A stretch of 60,456 nt of DNA, taken from Candidatus Thorarchaeota archaeon. Lineage in GTDB: Archaea; Asgardarchaeota; Thorarchaeia; Thorarchaeales; Thorarchaeaceae. Shown piece after piece: positions 1-8,659 of the stretch (its first letter is position 1; each line of letters opens with the position of its first letter). The notes below the pieces were generated by a model. That model saw nothing but the letters and a program-made list of their open reading frames with translations. It made no database searches and had not been told where the DNA came from. The stretch spans positions 1 to 60,456 of the forward strand of contig JAIZWL010000003.1 in assembly GCA_021498125.1 (NCBI GenBank), given 5' to 3'. Position numbers and translations under genes: made by a program.

Positions 1-1
1 A

Positions 2-646
2 TTTAACAAGTTATCTACAATAGACCTGAGACCCTTGGCCGCCTGTTCGCAGCTCACATATCTTCATCTGAACAGTAACCAGTTGCGCTCGATCGACCTG
101 AGTCCGCTGGCCGCCTGTTCGCAGCTTATGCAGCTTGCTCTGGGATTTAACAAGTTATCTACAATAGACCTGAGACCCTTGGCCGCCTGTTCGCAGCTCA
201 CATATCTTCATCTGAACAGTAACCAGTTGCGCTCGATCGACCTGAGTCCGCTGGCCGCCTGTTCGCAGCTTGCTAAACTTAATCTCGACGGGAATCATCT
301 GCGGGAACTTGATCTGACCCCTATAGGTCGCATCTGTTCGCAACAGTCCGACGCGCATGCTAAATGGCTCGCCATCGATATAAACAACAATCGATTACAC
401 GAGCTTGACCTGAGTCCCTTGGCGGGGTGTCCTCAACTCACTGGATTGTATCTTAAAGGTAATCCCTTGGAGCGTCTTGATCTGACTCCTCTTTTAACTT
501 GCAAAAAGCTATCACTCTTAGAGAGTGATATCGATATCTTTCTAGAGGCCGACAAGGGTGCAGATGTTCCACCCCCGCCACCTGACGATCTTCCCCAAGG
601 CGTGGCACGCTATTACGACTTCATACACTGGTATCGGTACATATAA
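2..646 (+). CDS. Leucine-rich-repeat protein, 3' part (cut by window edge)
   Basis: The reading frame is open to the left edge, so the start lies outside the window. It encodes 24-residue LRR units with the core LxxLxLxxNxLxxIDLxPLAxCSQ. About seven units are visible, followed by a C-terminal cap ending in YYDFIHWYRYI. The cap is the same as in the LRR proteins at 2779-4071 and 7028-8182, so this is a third member of that subfamily. Two repeat pairs are almost identical at the DNA level, which suggests recent repeat duplication. No signal peptide or membrane segment is seen in the visible part, so it is probably cytosolic. LRR solenoids usually bind proteins; the partner is unknown. Confidence 0.85.
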   Translation, partial: FNKLSTIDLRPLAACSQLTYLHLNSNQLRSIDLSPLAACSQLMQLALGFNKLSTIDLRPLAACSQLTYLHLNSNQLRSIDLSPLAACSQLAKLNLDGNHLRELDLTPIGRICSQQSDAHAKWLAIDINNNRLHELDLSPLAGCPQLTGLYLKGNPLERLDLTPLLTCKKLSLLESDIDIFLEADKGADVPPPPPDDLPQGVARYYDFIHWYRYI

Positions 647-880
647 TCTAAACAATCTTCTCTCAGTCTCTCCAATGCCCTCATTCTCCCAAGCAGACTC
701 TCTCTTTTTACAGGCAGTCTTTTTGTTCACCAGATGATCGTTCTCACAATTTCCACACACCTCTCGAAAGATATATATTTCACTGAGACCTAGCCAAGCC
801 TGCTACTACTTTTTCGCCCGAGAGAGGTAATGCTATACGATGATATGGGGAAGGGAGTATAGAGGACGCGGGCTCCTCCT

Positions 881-1348
881 ATGTCAGAGAGTATGCTCTC
901 TCGCACACCCAAAGATCTCACGTTCTATTGTCATAGAGAGGAGGAGTGGCGATTGCGAATTGACTCGAAGCTCTTTGTTAGAATAGTGTTGTTAGTATTA
1001 GTCCTACTGACCAGTTCTGTAGTGACCACTGTTGTGGCGCGCAATACTGAAGAAGTATCACAACCTCTGCCCCTGTCGGAGTATGTGGCGACCTGCTATG
1101 ATCCGACCGGAACAGGGTTTGGTCCTCGACCTGGGGAATCATCGACGCTAGAGTCCACATTGGAGGCAGTCCGGCTGCTGGTGCATGATACGGATTCCAC
1201 CACGTGGACCGGAGAGTTGAGAGCCATGCTGGACCAGATCGTTGATGCTTATGTCTCGATGCAGGTTGCCGGCCGTGGTGGTTTTAGGGCAATGTGTGAG
1301 GGGTATGCTGGATGTGGTGCTGTTGCTAATATTGATGCGCTTGAGTAG
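881..1348 (+). CDS. Predicted single-pass membrane protein, unknown function
   Basis: This 155-residue protein has one hydrophobic segment at about residues 31-53 (rich in V, L and I). An N-terminal charged cytosolic part precedes it and a mostly polar exterior part follows. Two Cys pairs are possible in the exterior part (CYDPTGTG and CEGYAGCG). A TATA-like GAGTATAGAG lies about 25 bases before the ATG, so the transcript may be leaderless. The stop is 15 bases from the next gene, which also encodes a membrane-anchored exterior protein, so the two probably form an operon. I do not recognise the family. Confidence 0.6.
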   Translation: MSESMLSRTPKDLTFYCHREEEWRLRIDSKLFVRIVLLVLVLLTSSVVTTVVARNTEEVSQPLPLSEYVATCYDPTGTGFGPRPGESSTLESTLEAVRLLVHDTDSTTWTGELRAMLDQIVDAYVSMQVAGRGGFRAMCEGYAGCGAVANIDALE

Positions 1349-1363
1349 TGAGGTGGACGAGTA

Positions 1364-2137
1364 ATGATCGAGTTGACCCGAAGACGACTGTACGCGCTGG
1401 TGATCATTGCCGTAGTGGTGGGTGGGCTGTTCTATGTGTTCAATCCGTTCCGGACGCACCTCGTCTATGAGTCGCGTTTCTCTGACCCAAATGATAAGCT
1501 TCCAGTCTATGTTGATGTACTGCACTTTGTAGATGCGAACGTGACGGTACGGTTCGTCAACGAGCCGGGGTTGATGTGTCGCATGGAGGTGGAGTTGTAC
1601 GGGTGGCAGATGCAGTACACGAGTCCGGTCTGGCAGGTGTACCTGTACAAGGCGTCGCCTGACTGGTATCACGCTAAGCTAGAGATGCAGCGAGGGACTG
1701 CTGCGATGAGACGAGCCCGTGCCGTACACATCACCCTGGGCGTGAATCACAGTTATTCTCTTCTCTTAGACGGCGAAAACCTGAACGTGAGCATCGTGTA
1801 CGATCATGGTGCTCTGCTGGATGATAATGAGGTCGATCTCTCCTATACAGGGACTGTGGATTTTACGTTCACGGAGGATGTAGTCGTGCAGGGTGGTCTA
1901 ACGGTAGGCGCAGGGGGTCATTTGAAGACGACCCATGTTGATGTACTCCTCCCCGAGAATCTGGATGGCAGGGTTATGGTTGGGACTCATGATAATCTGT
2001 ATATATCTGGTCGCTGGGCGCTCAAGTCTGTTACTCCCTATGACACTACGTATGCCACACCAGATCGTAAAGACGCCCCCCTGTTTAATTTAGAACTTCC
2101 TGGAGGTGACTATGCCACTGGGTCGCTGCGAGGATGA
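1364..2137 (+). CDS. Membrane-anchored beta-rich exterior protein, paralogue of 10289-10828
   Basis: The 257-residue product has an N-terminal transmembrane anchor at about residues 9-28 and then a beta-rich exterior region with N-glycosylation sequons (NVT, NHS, NVS). From codon 108 onward it is closely similar to the gene at 10289-10828 in both protein and DNA. That similarity continues past the stop codon into a 23S rRNA-like fragment. The N-terminal 107 residues have no counterpart in the paralogue. A cell-surface role is likely, but no family is recognised. It probably shares a transcript with the preceding gene. Confidence 0.65.
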   Translation: MIELTRRRLYALVIIAVVVGGLFYVFNPFRTHLVYESRFSDPNDKLPVYVDVLHFVDANVTVRFVNEPGLMCRMEVELYGWQMQYTSPVWQVYLYKASPDWYHAKLEMQRGTAAMRRARAVHITLGVNHSYSLLLDGENLNVSIVYDHGALLDDNEVDLSYTGTVDFTFTEDVVVQGGLTVGAGGHLKTTHVDVLLPENLDGRVMVGTHDNLYISGRWALKSVTPYDTTYATPDRKDAPLFNLELPGGDYATGSLRG

Positions 2138-2557
2138 GGGCTGGCGGAGCCTCTGATCTACCACATCTGGTTGTGTTGTTAGACCTCAGCAAGTGAGATG
2201 AAGCCGGACCCAAAAATAGATACCCACTTTGCAGGCGCTCCCACCGAGGGACGATGGGGGTGGCGACGCCAACATTGAGTCTGCGAACGAGGGATCTGGT
2301 AGAAGACCAGGTAAATAGGGCAGGGGTGTAAGCACCAAGCTTCGGCGAGGTGTTCAGCTCACTGCTACTAATTCCCGAGGCGTGCAGGGCCAAAGTGTGG
2401 CTCGCGCAGTACCTAGAGTTGTGAAGGACTTTGGGTTGTTGAAGAGTTGTTGAAGAAGTAGAAGGGTTGTTGGATCTGGTGAATGTGCAATAATCTACCT
2501 ATTGCGAGATTACAGGTAGATCACGAAGGAAGAGTCTTCATCCTCTGCGGACCATCT
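1685..2557 (+). repeat. Segmental duplication, copy 1 (gene tail plus 23S fragment plus trailer)
   Basis: This segment matches 10358-11226 in the same orientation. It runs from codon 108 of the membrane-protein gene, through the 23S rRNA-like fragment, to a trailing stretch ending in GAGTCTTCATCCTCTGCGG. The match is strongest in the 23S part and interrupted in the trailer. The rest of the gap to 2778 is T-rich, with no gene seen. Confidence 0.8.
2200..2392 (+). pseudogene. 23S rRNA 3'-end fragment, copy 1
   Basis: The sequence follows the 3' end of archaeal 23S rRNA. GAAGCC..CCC..AGATACCC comes first, then GTAGAAGACCAGGTAAATAGG, then GGGGTGTAAGC, a short hairpin loop, a TCAGCTCACTG-type segment and CTACTAATTCCCGAGG. 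In E. coli 23S the same order ends ..GAAGACGACGTTGATAGG, GTGTGTAAGCGC.., GAGCTAACCGGTACTAAT. Nothing of the upstream 23S is present, so this is a fragment and not an rRNA gene. A hairpin with the arms GGCG-CTC-CCACC and GGTGG-CGA-CGCC is visible inside it. Confidence 0.8.
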
Positions 2558-2750
2558 GCTCTCCACCTTTTTGTGAGTCACTGGGGTTTTTTTCTAATGA
2601 TTTTATTTAATGAGTCTCTTGTTCCTATGTGAGTGTTTTCTTAGGATGTGAGTTACCTGCGTCATCTCATCTACGCGGCGAGATCACTAGAGAGTTTACA
2701 CCTAAGAGTGTCTTTTTTTATTCTTGTTCTAGGGTTCGCTGTGGAATAAA

Positions 2751-2772
2751 TGTCCAACTTACAATCAACGGT
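2751..2772 (+). repeat. 22-base dispersed repeat, copy 1
   Basis: The 22 bases beginning TGTCCAACTTACAATC are repeated exactly but inverted at 14441-14462. They also occur with three mismatches, in direct orientation, at 15310-15331. All three copies lie within a few hundred bases after a 23S rRNA fragment. The function is unknown. Confidence 0.6.
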
Positions 2773-2778
2773 AGGGGA

Positions 2779-4071
2779 TCAATCCCAGCGATACCAGTTT
2801 ATGAGATGGTAGTAGCGCGCTACACCGACTGGCAGAGGGGACAAGCGTTCCGAATCCATGTCCGCATCTAAAAAGATATCGTCATCAATGGACAGACGCG
2901 CCAATTTTTTGCAGGTCATGAGAGGCGTCAGGTCAAGCCTCTTTAGCGGATTACCTCTGAGATACAACGAAACAAGATAGGGGCACCCCGCCAGAGGACT
3001 TAGATCGATCGACCGCAGCCGATTGTCATTCACTGAGACTGAGAGATACATGGTGCGCTGGTCAGCCCGTTGCGAACATATCGTGTATAGAGGACTCAGA
3101 TCAAGTTCTCGCAAGAGATTCTCATCAAGATTAAGTGTAGCAACCTGCGAACAGGAGGCCAGGGGACTCAGGTCGATCGAGCGCAACTGGTTCCTGTACA
3201 GATAAAGCTTCGTGAGCTGCGAACAAGAGGCCAGGGGACTCAGGTCGATCGAGCGCAACTGATTCCTGCCCAGATAAAGAGTGGTAAGCTGCGAACAGGA
3301 GGCCAGGGGACTCAGGTCGATCGAGCGCAACTGGTTCCCGTACAGATAAAGCTCCGCAAGCTGCGAACAGGAGGCCAGGGGACTCAGGTCGATCGAGCGC
3401 AACTGGTTCTCGTTCAGATAAAGAGTGGTAAGCTGCGAACAGGAGGCCAGGGGACTCAGGTCGATCGAGCGCAATTGATTCCTGCCCAGATAAAGCTTCG
3501 TGAGCTGCGAACAGGAGGCCAGGGGACTCAGGTCGATCGAGCGCAACTGGTTCTCGTTCAAATAAAGTTCCGCAAGCTGCGAACAGGAGGCCAGGGGACT
3601 CAGGTCGATCGTTCCTAATTGGTTCCCCCTCAGATAAAGGGTGGTGAGCTGGGGACAAGAGACCAAGGGCCTCAGGTCAACCGCCTCCAACTGGTTATTG
3701 CTCAGTTCAAGCGTCTGTAAATGGGGACAGGAGGCTAGGGGACTCAGGTCGATCGAGCGCAACTGGTTACTGGCCAGATCAAGCGTCTGCAACTGGGGAC
3801 AGGCGGCCAAGGGACTCAGGTCAAGACCTTCTAGGTGACTGCAATATATATTCAGGCGGACAAGTTGCGAGCACGCCGAGAGTGGGGTGAGATCAATATC
3901 TACGATGTGCCTGTCAAAATATACGATCAGGACCTCACGTGCCGTCTTCTCAACCTCGATGTACCCATGCACCCGCTTATCCTTAACGGTCGCCTCGTAA
4001 GGCAGATGCACCTTGTCGTCACTCACGTCGTCTTCCGTCTGCCTCTTCTGCACATCTGCAAGATCATTCAT
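2779..4071 (-). CDS. Leucine-rich-repeat protein, subfamily A
   Basis: This 430-residue protein has no signal peptide. A charged N-terminal cap of about 60 residues (VQKRQTEDDVSDDKV, then a beta-hairpin region) leads into about eleven 24-residue LRR units with the consensus LxxLYLxxNQLRSIDLSPLASCSQ. A C-terminal cap ends in YYHLINWYRWD. The central units are nearly identical 72-bp DNA repeats, which points to expansion by slippage or gene conversion. GGAGGT lies about 10 bases before the chosen ATG. The nearest paralogue is 7028-8182; the caps match and the repeat number differs. It is probably a cytosolic protein-binding scaffold with an unknown ligand. Confidence 0.9.
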   Translation of the reverse strand: MNDLADVQKRQTEDDVSDDKVHLPYEATVKDKRVHGYIEVEKTAREVLIVYFDRHIVDIDLTPLSACSQLVRLNIYCSHLEGLDLSPLAACPQLQTLDLASNQLRSIDLSPLASCPHLQTLELSNNQLEAVDLRPLVSCPQLTTLYLRGNQLGTIDLSPLASCSQLAELYLNENQLRSIDLSPLASCSQLTKLYLGRNQLRSIDLSPLASCSQLTTLYLNENQLRSIDLSPLASCSQLAELYLYGNQLRSIDLSPLASCSQLTTLYLGRNQLRSIDLSPLASCSQLTKLYLYRNQLRSIDLSPLASCSQVATLNLDENLLRELDLSPLYTICSQRADQRTMYLSVSVNDNRLRSIDLSPLAGCPYLVSLYLRGNPLKRLDLTPLMTCKKLARLSIDDDIFLDADMDSERLSPLPVGVARYYHLINWYRWD

Positions 4072-4223
4072 CCATTGCCACCTCCATCACTCGGATTCAA
4101 CCAGTAAGGCCGTACGAGAAAGAGCGGCACGAACTACATACAATCAGCACGACAACGACATGCGTGGATGCATGCAACTCGGTGGGCCTCCGGTCTCATA
4201 CAGAATGTATATCCGAACCTCAC
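4072..4223 (-). promoter_or_regulatory. Conserved 5' leader of the subfamily A LRR gene
   Basis: The roughly 150 bases before the start at 4071 are also found upstream of the paralogue at 7028-8182. They share a block around GAGTTGCATGCAT and GGATAT, although the paralogue carries an extra segment of about 80 bases. The transcript would therefore have an unusually long leader for an archaeon. No known riboswitch fold is recognised. Confidence 0.45.
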
Positions 4224-4238
4224 CATTTAAGCTCATAC
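4224..4238 (-). promoter_or_regulatory. Shared LRR promoter element (GAGCTTAAATGG)
   Basis: On the minus strand this reads GAGCTTAAATGG, a TATA-like core. The same core with small changes occurs before the other three LRR genes of this cluster (5741-5755, 8426-8440, 8546-8563) and before the acetyltransferase at 14580. It would drive the LRR gene at 2779-4071 through the conserved leader. Confidence 0.5.
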
Positions 4239-4284
4239 ATCGATTGGACAGGGACTCTCTCCTATATGATGAGAGGATCACAAA

Positions 4285-5643
4285 TTATTCATTGGAGAAC
4301 GTGAGGCGCCCCCGTTCGTGCAACTGGCGAAGCGCATACGGCAGGCTCTCGGCGCTCATGGACGCCTCAAATCTCTCACGGGAGACATGGAGAACGACCG
4401 AGGGGTCGACTTTCAAGTACCACAAGGAGGGACAGGTGAGCAATGGGTCAAGGTCCAGCTCGCGCAGGGGGTTTGCGGTGAGTTCGATTGTTTCCAAACG
4501 GGGGAGTCCCGCGAGCGGTGAGAGATCAATCTGGGAAAATTGATTGTTTTGGAGATACAGACACTTTAGATACTGATGCTCAGAAAGAGGGGAGAGATCT
4601 ACGCGCGACAAGAGGTTACCGTCCATTGCCACATCAGTTAGATAGGGAAGGTCTGTAAGAGGTGTCAAGTCAAGTGAGGTCAGACGATTATTGTGTACAA
4701 ACAGAATCTGAAGGGATCGATGCGTTTTGAGCGCGGTCAGATCGATGTGGGTCAGGCCCTGGTCTGAGAGGCGTATGTCCCGTAGTTCCGTGAGACCCGC
4801 GAGCGGACTCAGATCGATGTGGGTCAGGCCCAGACCTGAGAGGCGTAGTTCCCATAGTTCCGCGAGGCCCCCGAGGGGCGTCAGGTCCACTTCCTTCAGG
4901 GTATTACCGGTCAGACTTAACCGCCTGAGATGCGGGATGGTACGCAGAGGCTCCAAATCTACCATGCTCAACCGATTCCGACCGATGTACAGGACCTCGA
5001 GCGTGGGATGGCCCTGCAGCGGTCGCAGGTCAACGGCCTCCAGCCGATTGGACGAGAGAGCCATCTCTTTTAGAGCAGAGGCCTCGCGCAGTGGCGTGAG
5101 GTCGATCGTCACCAGTCGGTTTTGTGTCAAATCCAACTTTTGGAGCGAGGGGTGTCCACGCAGCGGCTCAAGGTCGATGTAGTCAAGTTGGTTTTGCCAG
5201 AGGACCAGTTCTTGGAGAGCTGGCACCTCACGCAGCGGACGCAGGTCGACCGTCACCAGTCGGTTTTGTGTAAAATCCAACGTTTGGAGCGAGGGATGCC
5301 CGCGCAGCGGCTCAAGGTCGATGCGTTCGAGATGGTTACGCATGAGGACCAGTTCTTGTAGAACAGGCACCTCACGCAGCGGCGTGAGGTCGATCTCCTT
5401 TAGCCAATTGTATGTCAGATTGATGCGGCGGAGCGTGGGATGGCCCTGCAGCGGTCGCAGGTCGATGTGGTCAAGATAATTACTGCTCAGATCGAGCGCT
5501 TCCAGTCGTGGCAGGTGCTGTACACCCGTCAGGTCGACCTCCGTCAGTTCATAGCCGGACATGAAGAGCTCGGTACAGTTAGAGGGGTACTCCTCCTCGA
5601 AGGAGAACTCGTCCCGGTGATACTTGATAATAATGTACTTCAT
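4285..5643 (-). CDS. Leucine-rich-repeat protein, subfamily B
   Basis: The 452-residue product starts with a short beta-rich cap (about residues 1-35). About sixteen LRR units of roughly 24 residues follow, with the consensus LxxLxLxxNxLxxIDLxPLRxxPx, and then a helical C-terminal cap ending in LRQLHERGRLTFSNE. There is no signal peptide or membrane span. It is very similar along its whole length to 8660-10018, which lies on the opposite strand, so the pair arose by inverted duplication. The DNA match extends into the upstream leader and promoter. The function is not known beyond likely protein binding. Confidence 0.9.
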   Translation of the reverse strand: MKYIIIKYHRDEFSFEEEYPSNCTELFMSGYELTEVDLTGVQHLPRLEALDLSSNYLDHIDLRPLQGHPTLRRINLTYNWLKEIDLTPLREVPVLQELVLMRNHLERIDLEPLRGHPSLQTLDFTQNRLVTVDLRPLREVPALQELVLWQNQLDYIDLEPLRGHPSLQKLDLTQNRLVTIDLTPLREASALKEMALSSNRLEAVDLRPLQGHPTLEVLYIGRNRLSMVDLEPLRTIPHLRRLSLTGNTLKEVDLTPLGGLAELWELRLSGLGLTHIDLSPLAGLTELRDIRLSDQGLTHIDLTALKTHRSLQILFVHNNRLTSLDLTPLTDLPYLTDVAMDGNLLSRVDLSPLSEHQYLKCLYLQNNQFSQIDLSPLAGLPRLETIELTANPLRELDLDPLLTCPSLWYLKVDPSVVLHVSRERFEASMSAESLPYALRQLHERGRLTFSNE

Positions 5644-5740
5644 CGCTCAGTGGCCCCCAAGACATCGGTCCTTTATGCTTTGAGGAAGTCTGTACAAACG
5701 GAGACATATACAGCCCTCTACTCTCTAGAGGAGATACTAT

Positions 5741-5755
5741 CATTTAAGCTCATGC
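5741..5755 (-). promoter_or_regulatory. Shared LRR promoter element
   Basis: On the minus strand this reads CATGAGCTTAAATG, about 100 bases before the LRR start at 5643. The stretch between (with CTCTAGAGAGTAGAG) is conserved before the inverted paralogue at 8660. The remaining bases to 5980 are A/T-rich and would hold the promoter of the truncated methyltransferase gene. No gene is seen there. Confidence 0.5.
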
Positions 5756-5980
5756 ACGGATGAGGCTCTGTGAAAAGTCAGTAACATAGAGGTTATGAAA
5801 AAAGGGTCCTATTTTGTGTCCGAATCCAAGACTCTTCAGGACTCGTTTTATATTGTTTGATGTCATTTTGCACAACTTTTTGTCACTCACCATAAGAATG
5901 CACAATACAATGAAGTTCTTAGATAAAACCCCATAACCTTTTAGAGTGTGAACTGATTAGAAAAGTGTACTAACAAACAT

Positions 5981-7120
5981 TTGAGGGATCGTATTTTGGG
6001 CAAGAAAAAGAGCAGGCGAAATGGAACAGATGATTCCTCCGCATTCAATTATGGAACAACCAACTTCAGTGAGAAAGTTTCATTTATCTGGAACATCGCT
6101 GATTTGCTACGCGGTACGTATAAGAGATCAGATTACGGTAAGATAATACTGCCATTCACGGTCCTTCGAAGACTTGATCAAGTTCTTGAAGATAGTAGAA
6201 CAAAAGTTCAGGACGCATACAAGAAATACAAGAGCCGACTGAAGAGCGTAGCATTGGACATGAAACTGCAGAAGGTCGCAGGACATTCATTTTACAATAC
6301 AAGTTACTTCAATTTTGAGAAGCTACTAGGAGATCCGGATAATCTTGCGGCTAACTTACTCAATTACGTTGACGGGTTCTCTCCGAATGCAAGGGATATC
6401 ATGTATAAATTCGATATCAAGACACATATCACTAAGTTAGCAGAGAAGGATTTGCTCTATGTGGTTTTCAAAGAATTCTGCAATCCAGAGAAGATTGACC
6501 TTCATCCAGATCGAGTGTCAAATATCGAGATGGGATATATCTTTGAAGAATTAATCCGCAGATTCTCAGAGCAATCAAATGAAACTGCTGGGGAGCATTT
6601 TACTCCAAGAGAAGTCATCAAACTCATGGTCAATCTCTTATTTATTGAAGACAAAGATGTGTTGCAAAAAGAAGGATTGGTTCGTACTCTTTATGATCCA
6701 GCTTGTGGGACAGGAGGGATGCTATCTGTGGCAGAAGAATACCTACAGAGGTTACATCCCACTGTGCAATTAGTACTATATGGCCAAGAACTTAATGATG
6801 AGGCATTCGCAATATGCAAATCCGACATGCTAATCAAAGGACATAATCCTGAAAACATTGCTCGTCAAAATACTTTTACGCACGACCTTTTTCCGGATAA
6901 AACTTTTGACTACATGTTGTGTAATCCCCCATTTGGAGTGGATTGGCGGGCTGTTGAAAAAGAAGTGAAAAAGGAGCATGATGATAAGAATATAGGAATT
7001 GAACGAGAGTGGGAAGAGGGAAGTGGATTAGTCCCGGCGATACCAGTTTATGAGATAGCTGTAGGTCTCCACGCCTTCTGGCAGAGGGGACAAGCGCTCC
7101 GAATCTATGTCGGCATCTAA
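5981..7120 (+). pseudogene. hsdM: Truncated type I restriction methyltransferase (HsdM)
   Basis: Residues 15 to about 340 read as the N6-adenine methyltransferase subunit of a type I system. The helical N-terminal domain has FIWNIADLLRGTYK and ILPFTVLRRLD. It is followed by the SAM-binding motif DPACGTGGML and the catalytic motif NPPFGVDW. At about 7000-7025 the homology stops. The frame then runs antisense through the 3' end of the LRR gene at 7028, adding about 30 unrelated residues. The family is normally about 500 residues, so the target-recognition-proximal C-terminus is lost. No hsdS or hsdR is present in the window. The first possible start is TTG at 5981. The gene is probably inactive. 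Confidence 0.85.
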
Positions 7121-8182
7121 AAAGATATCGTCATCAATGGTTAGACGCACGAATTCCTTACAGGTCATGAGAGGCGTCAGGTCAAGCCTCTTTAGAGGAT
7201 TACCTGTGAGATACAACGCAATAAGATAAGGACACCCAGCCAGAGGACTTAGATCTATCGCCCGCAGCCGATTGTTGTTCACCGCGACCGAGAGATACTT
7301 GTATTTGATGCGCTGGTCGGTTCGTTGCGAACATATCGTATGGAGAGGGGTCAGATCGAGCTCCCGTAAGTGATTCCCACCAAGATTAAGTTTAGCAAAC
7401 TGGGGGCAGGATGCCAAGGGACTCAGGTCTATTGATCGCAATCGGTTACTGCTCAGATAAAGATGTGTGAGTTGTGTACAGGTGGCCAGGGGATTTAGGT
7501 CTATTGTCGATAACTTGTTAAAGCTTAGAATAAGCTGCATAAGCTGCGAACAGGTGGCCAAGGGACTCAGATCTATTGTCGATAACTTGTTAGATCCTAA
7601 ATTAATCTCCATGAGCTGTGTACAGGAGGCCAGGGGACTCAGGTCTATCGATCGCAACTGGTTCTCATTCAGATGAAGAGTGGTGAGCTGTGTACAGGAG
7701 GCCAGGGGACTCAGGTCTATCACCTCTAGCTGGTTCCTGCTTAGATAGAGAGCTGTGAGCTGTGTACAGGAGGCCAGGGGACTCAGGTCTATTGAGCGCA
7801 ATCGGTTACTGCTCAGGTCGAGCGTCTGTAACTGCGAACAGGCGGCCAAAGGACTCAGGTCTATCGCCTCCAACCAGTTCCCGCTCAGGTTGAGCGTCTG
7901 TAACTGTGGACAGGAGGTCAGCGGACTCAGGTCAAGACCTTCTAGGGCTCTGCAATATAGTTTCAGACTGACTAGTTGTGTGCATGCCGAGAGAGGCGCG
8001 AGATCAATATCTACGATGTCCCCGTTAAAATATACAACCCGGACCTCACGCGCCGTCCTCTCAACCTCGATGTACCCATGCACCCGTTCATACCCATTGG
8101 TCGCCTCGTAAGGCAGACGTACCTTGTCGTCACTCACGCCGTCTTCCGTCCGCCTCTTCTGCACATCTGCGGGAACATTCAT
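7028..8182 (-). CDS. Leucine-rich-repeat protein, subfamily A
   Basis: This 384-residue paralogue of 2779-4071 has the same N-terminal cap (VQKRRTEDGVSDDKV) and C-terminal cap (INWYRRD) but fewer LRR units, about nine. It includes FNKLSTIDL-type units that it shares with the partial gene at the left window edge. The stop codon lies within a few bases of the breakpoint that truncates the hsdM-like gene. GGAGGT precedes the ATG. It is probably cytosolic and protein-binding; the ligand is unknown. Confidence 0.9.
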   Translation of the reverse strand: MNVPADVQKRRTEDGVSDDKVRLPYEATNGYERVHGYIEVERTAREVRVVYFNGDIVDIDLAPLSACTQLVSLKLYCRALEGLDLSPLTSCPQLQTLNLSGNWLEAIDLSPLAACSQLQTLDLSSNRLRSIDLSPLASCTQLTALYLSRNQLEVIDLSPLASCTQLTTLHLNENQLRSIDLSPLASCTQLMEINLGSNKLSTIDLSPLATCSQLMQLILSFNKLSTIDLNPLATCTQLTHLYLSSNRLRSIDLSPLASCPQFAKLNLGGNHLRELDLTPLHTICSQRTDQRIKYKYLSVAVNNNRLRAIDLSPLAGCPYLIALYLTGNPLKRLDLTPLMTCKEFVRLTIDDDIFLDADIDSERLSPLPEGVETYSYLINWYRRD

Positions 8183-8425
8183 TCATTGCTACCTCCATCA
8201 CTCGGTACCAATCAGTGGGATTGCACGAAGAAGAGAGACACGAGCCACATACATCCGTACGACAACGACTGCACCACCACCACCACTACTACAACAACTA
8301 CAATCTTGCAATACCTGCAAGGGCCGTTTCCAGCCAAGCGGGACTCTACGCAGACGCCATCATGCATGTATGCATGCAACTCGGTGGGTCTCCAGTCTCA
8401 TACGGAATGGATATCCGAGCCTCAC
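8183..8425 (-). promoter_or_regulatory. Conserved leader of the LRR gene, with an inserted simple repeat
   Basis: This leader aligns with 4072-4223. It also carries an extra segment at about 8265-8345 with a run of CAC, CTA and CAA triplets, which is absent from the other copy. The palindromic ATGCATACATGCAT is at about 8361-8377. No gene is seen here. Confidence 0.4.
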
Positions 8426-8440
8426 TATTTAAGCTAATAC
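8426..8440 (-). promoter_or_regulatory. Shared LRR promoter element
   Basis: On the minus strand this reads GTATTAGCTTAAATA, the TATA-like core also seen at 4224 and 5741. It lies about 245 bases before the LRR start at 8182. Confidence 0.45.
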
Positions 8441-8545
8441 ATCAATTGCCCCACCTCCGAGAGTCGAGAACAGGCTGCGATTTGATGACTGGCATTGAGG
8501 GGGAACACCCTAGAATGGATGACAAGTCATCTTTGTAATTCATCC

Positions 8546-8563
8546 GTGCATGAGCTTAAATGA
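8546..8563 (+). promoter_or_regulatory. Shared LRR promoter element
   Basis: The sequence GTGCATGAGCTTAAATGA is the mirror copy of the element at 5741-5755. It lies about 100 bases before the ATG at 8660. The intervening leader, with CTCTAGAGAGTAGAG, is conserved between the inverted paralogues. Confidence 0.5.
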
Positions 8564-8659
8564 TAGTATCTCCTCTAGAGAGTAGAGGGCTGTACATGAC
8601 TTCGTCTGTATTATCTTTTTCAAGGCCTGAAAGACTGGTATTGTGGGAGTCACTGAGAG

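Noticed and set aside
2200-2392. A functional 23S rRNA gene
   Set aside because: Only the last part of 23S is present; the rest is replaced by a protein-coding gene.
2629-2871. 80-codon frame after the first 23S fragment
   Set aside because: Its second half is antisense to the LRR gene and the first half has no recognisable features.
3023-3838. Several open frames on both strands across the LRR gene at 2779-4071
   Set aside because: The 72-bp units are multiples of three, so frames stay open by repetition. The translations are repeats of the same out-of-frame unit.
4727-5763. Plus-strand frames opposite the LRR gene at 4285-5643
   Set aside because: They mirror the repeat structure of the LRR gene, with Arg/Ser-rich translations and no start signals.
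8124-8538. Overlapping frames in the LRR leader region
   Set aside because: Low-complexity His and Thr runs come from triplet repeats in the DNA, not from a protein.
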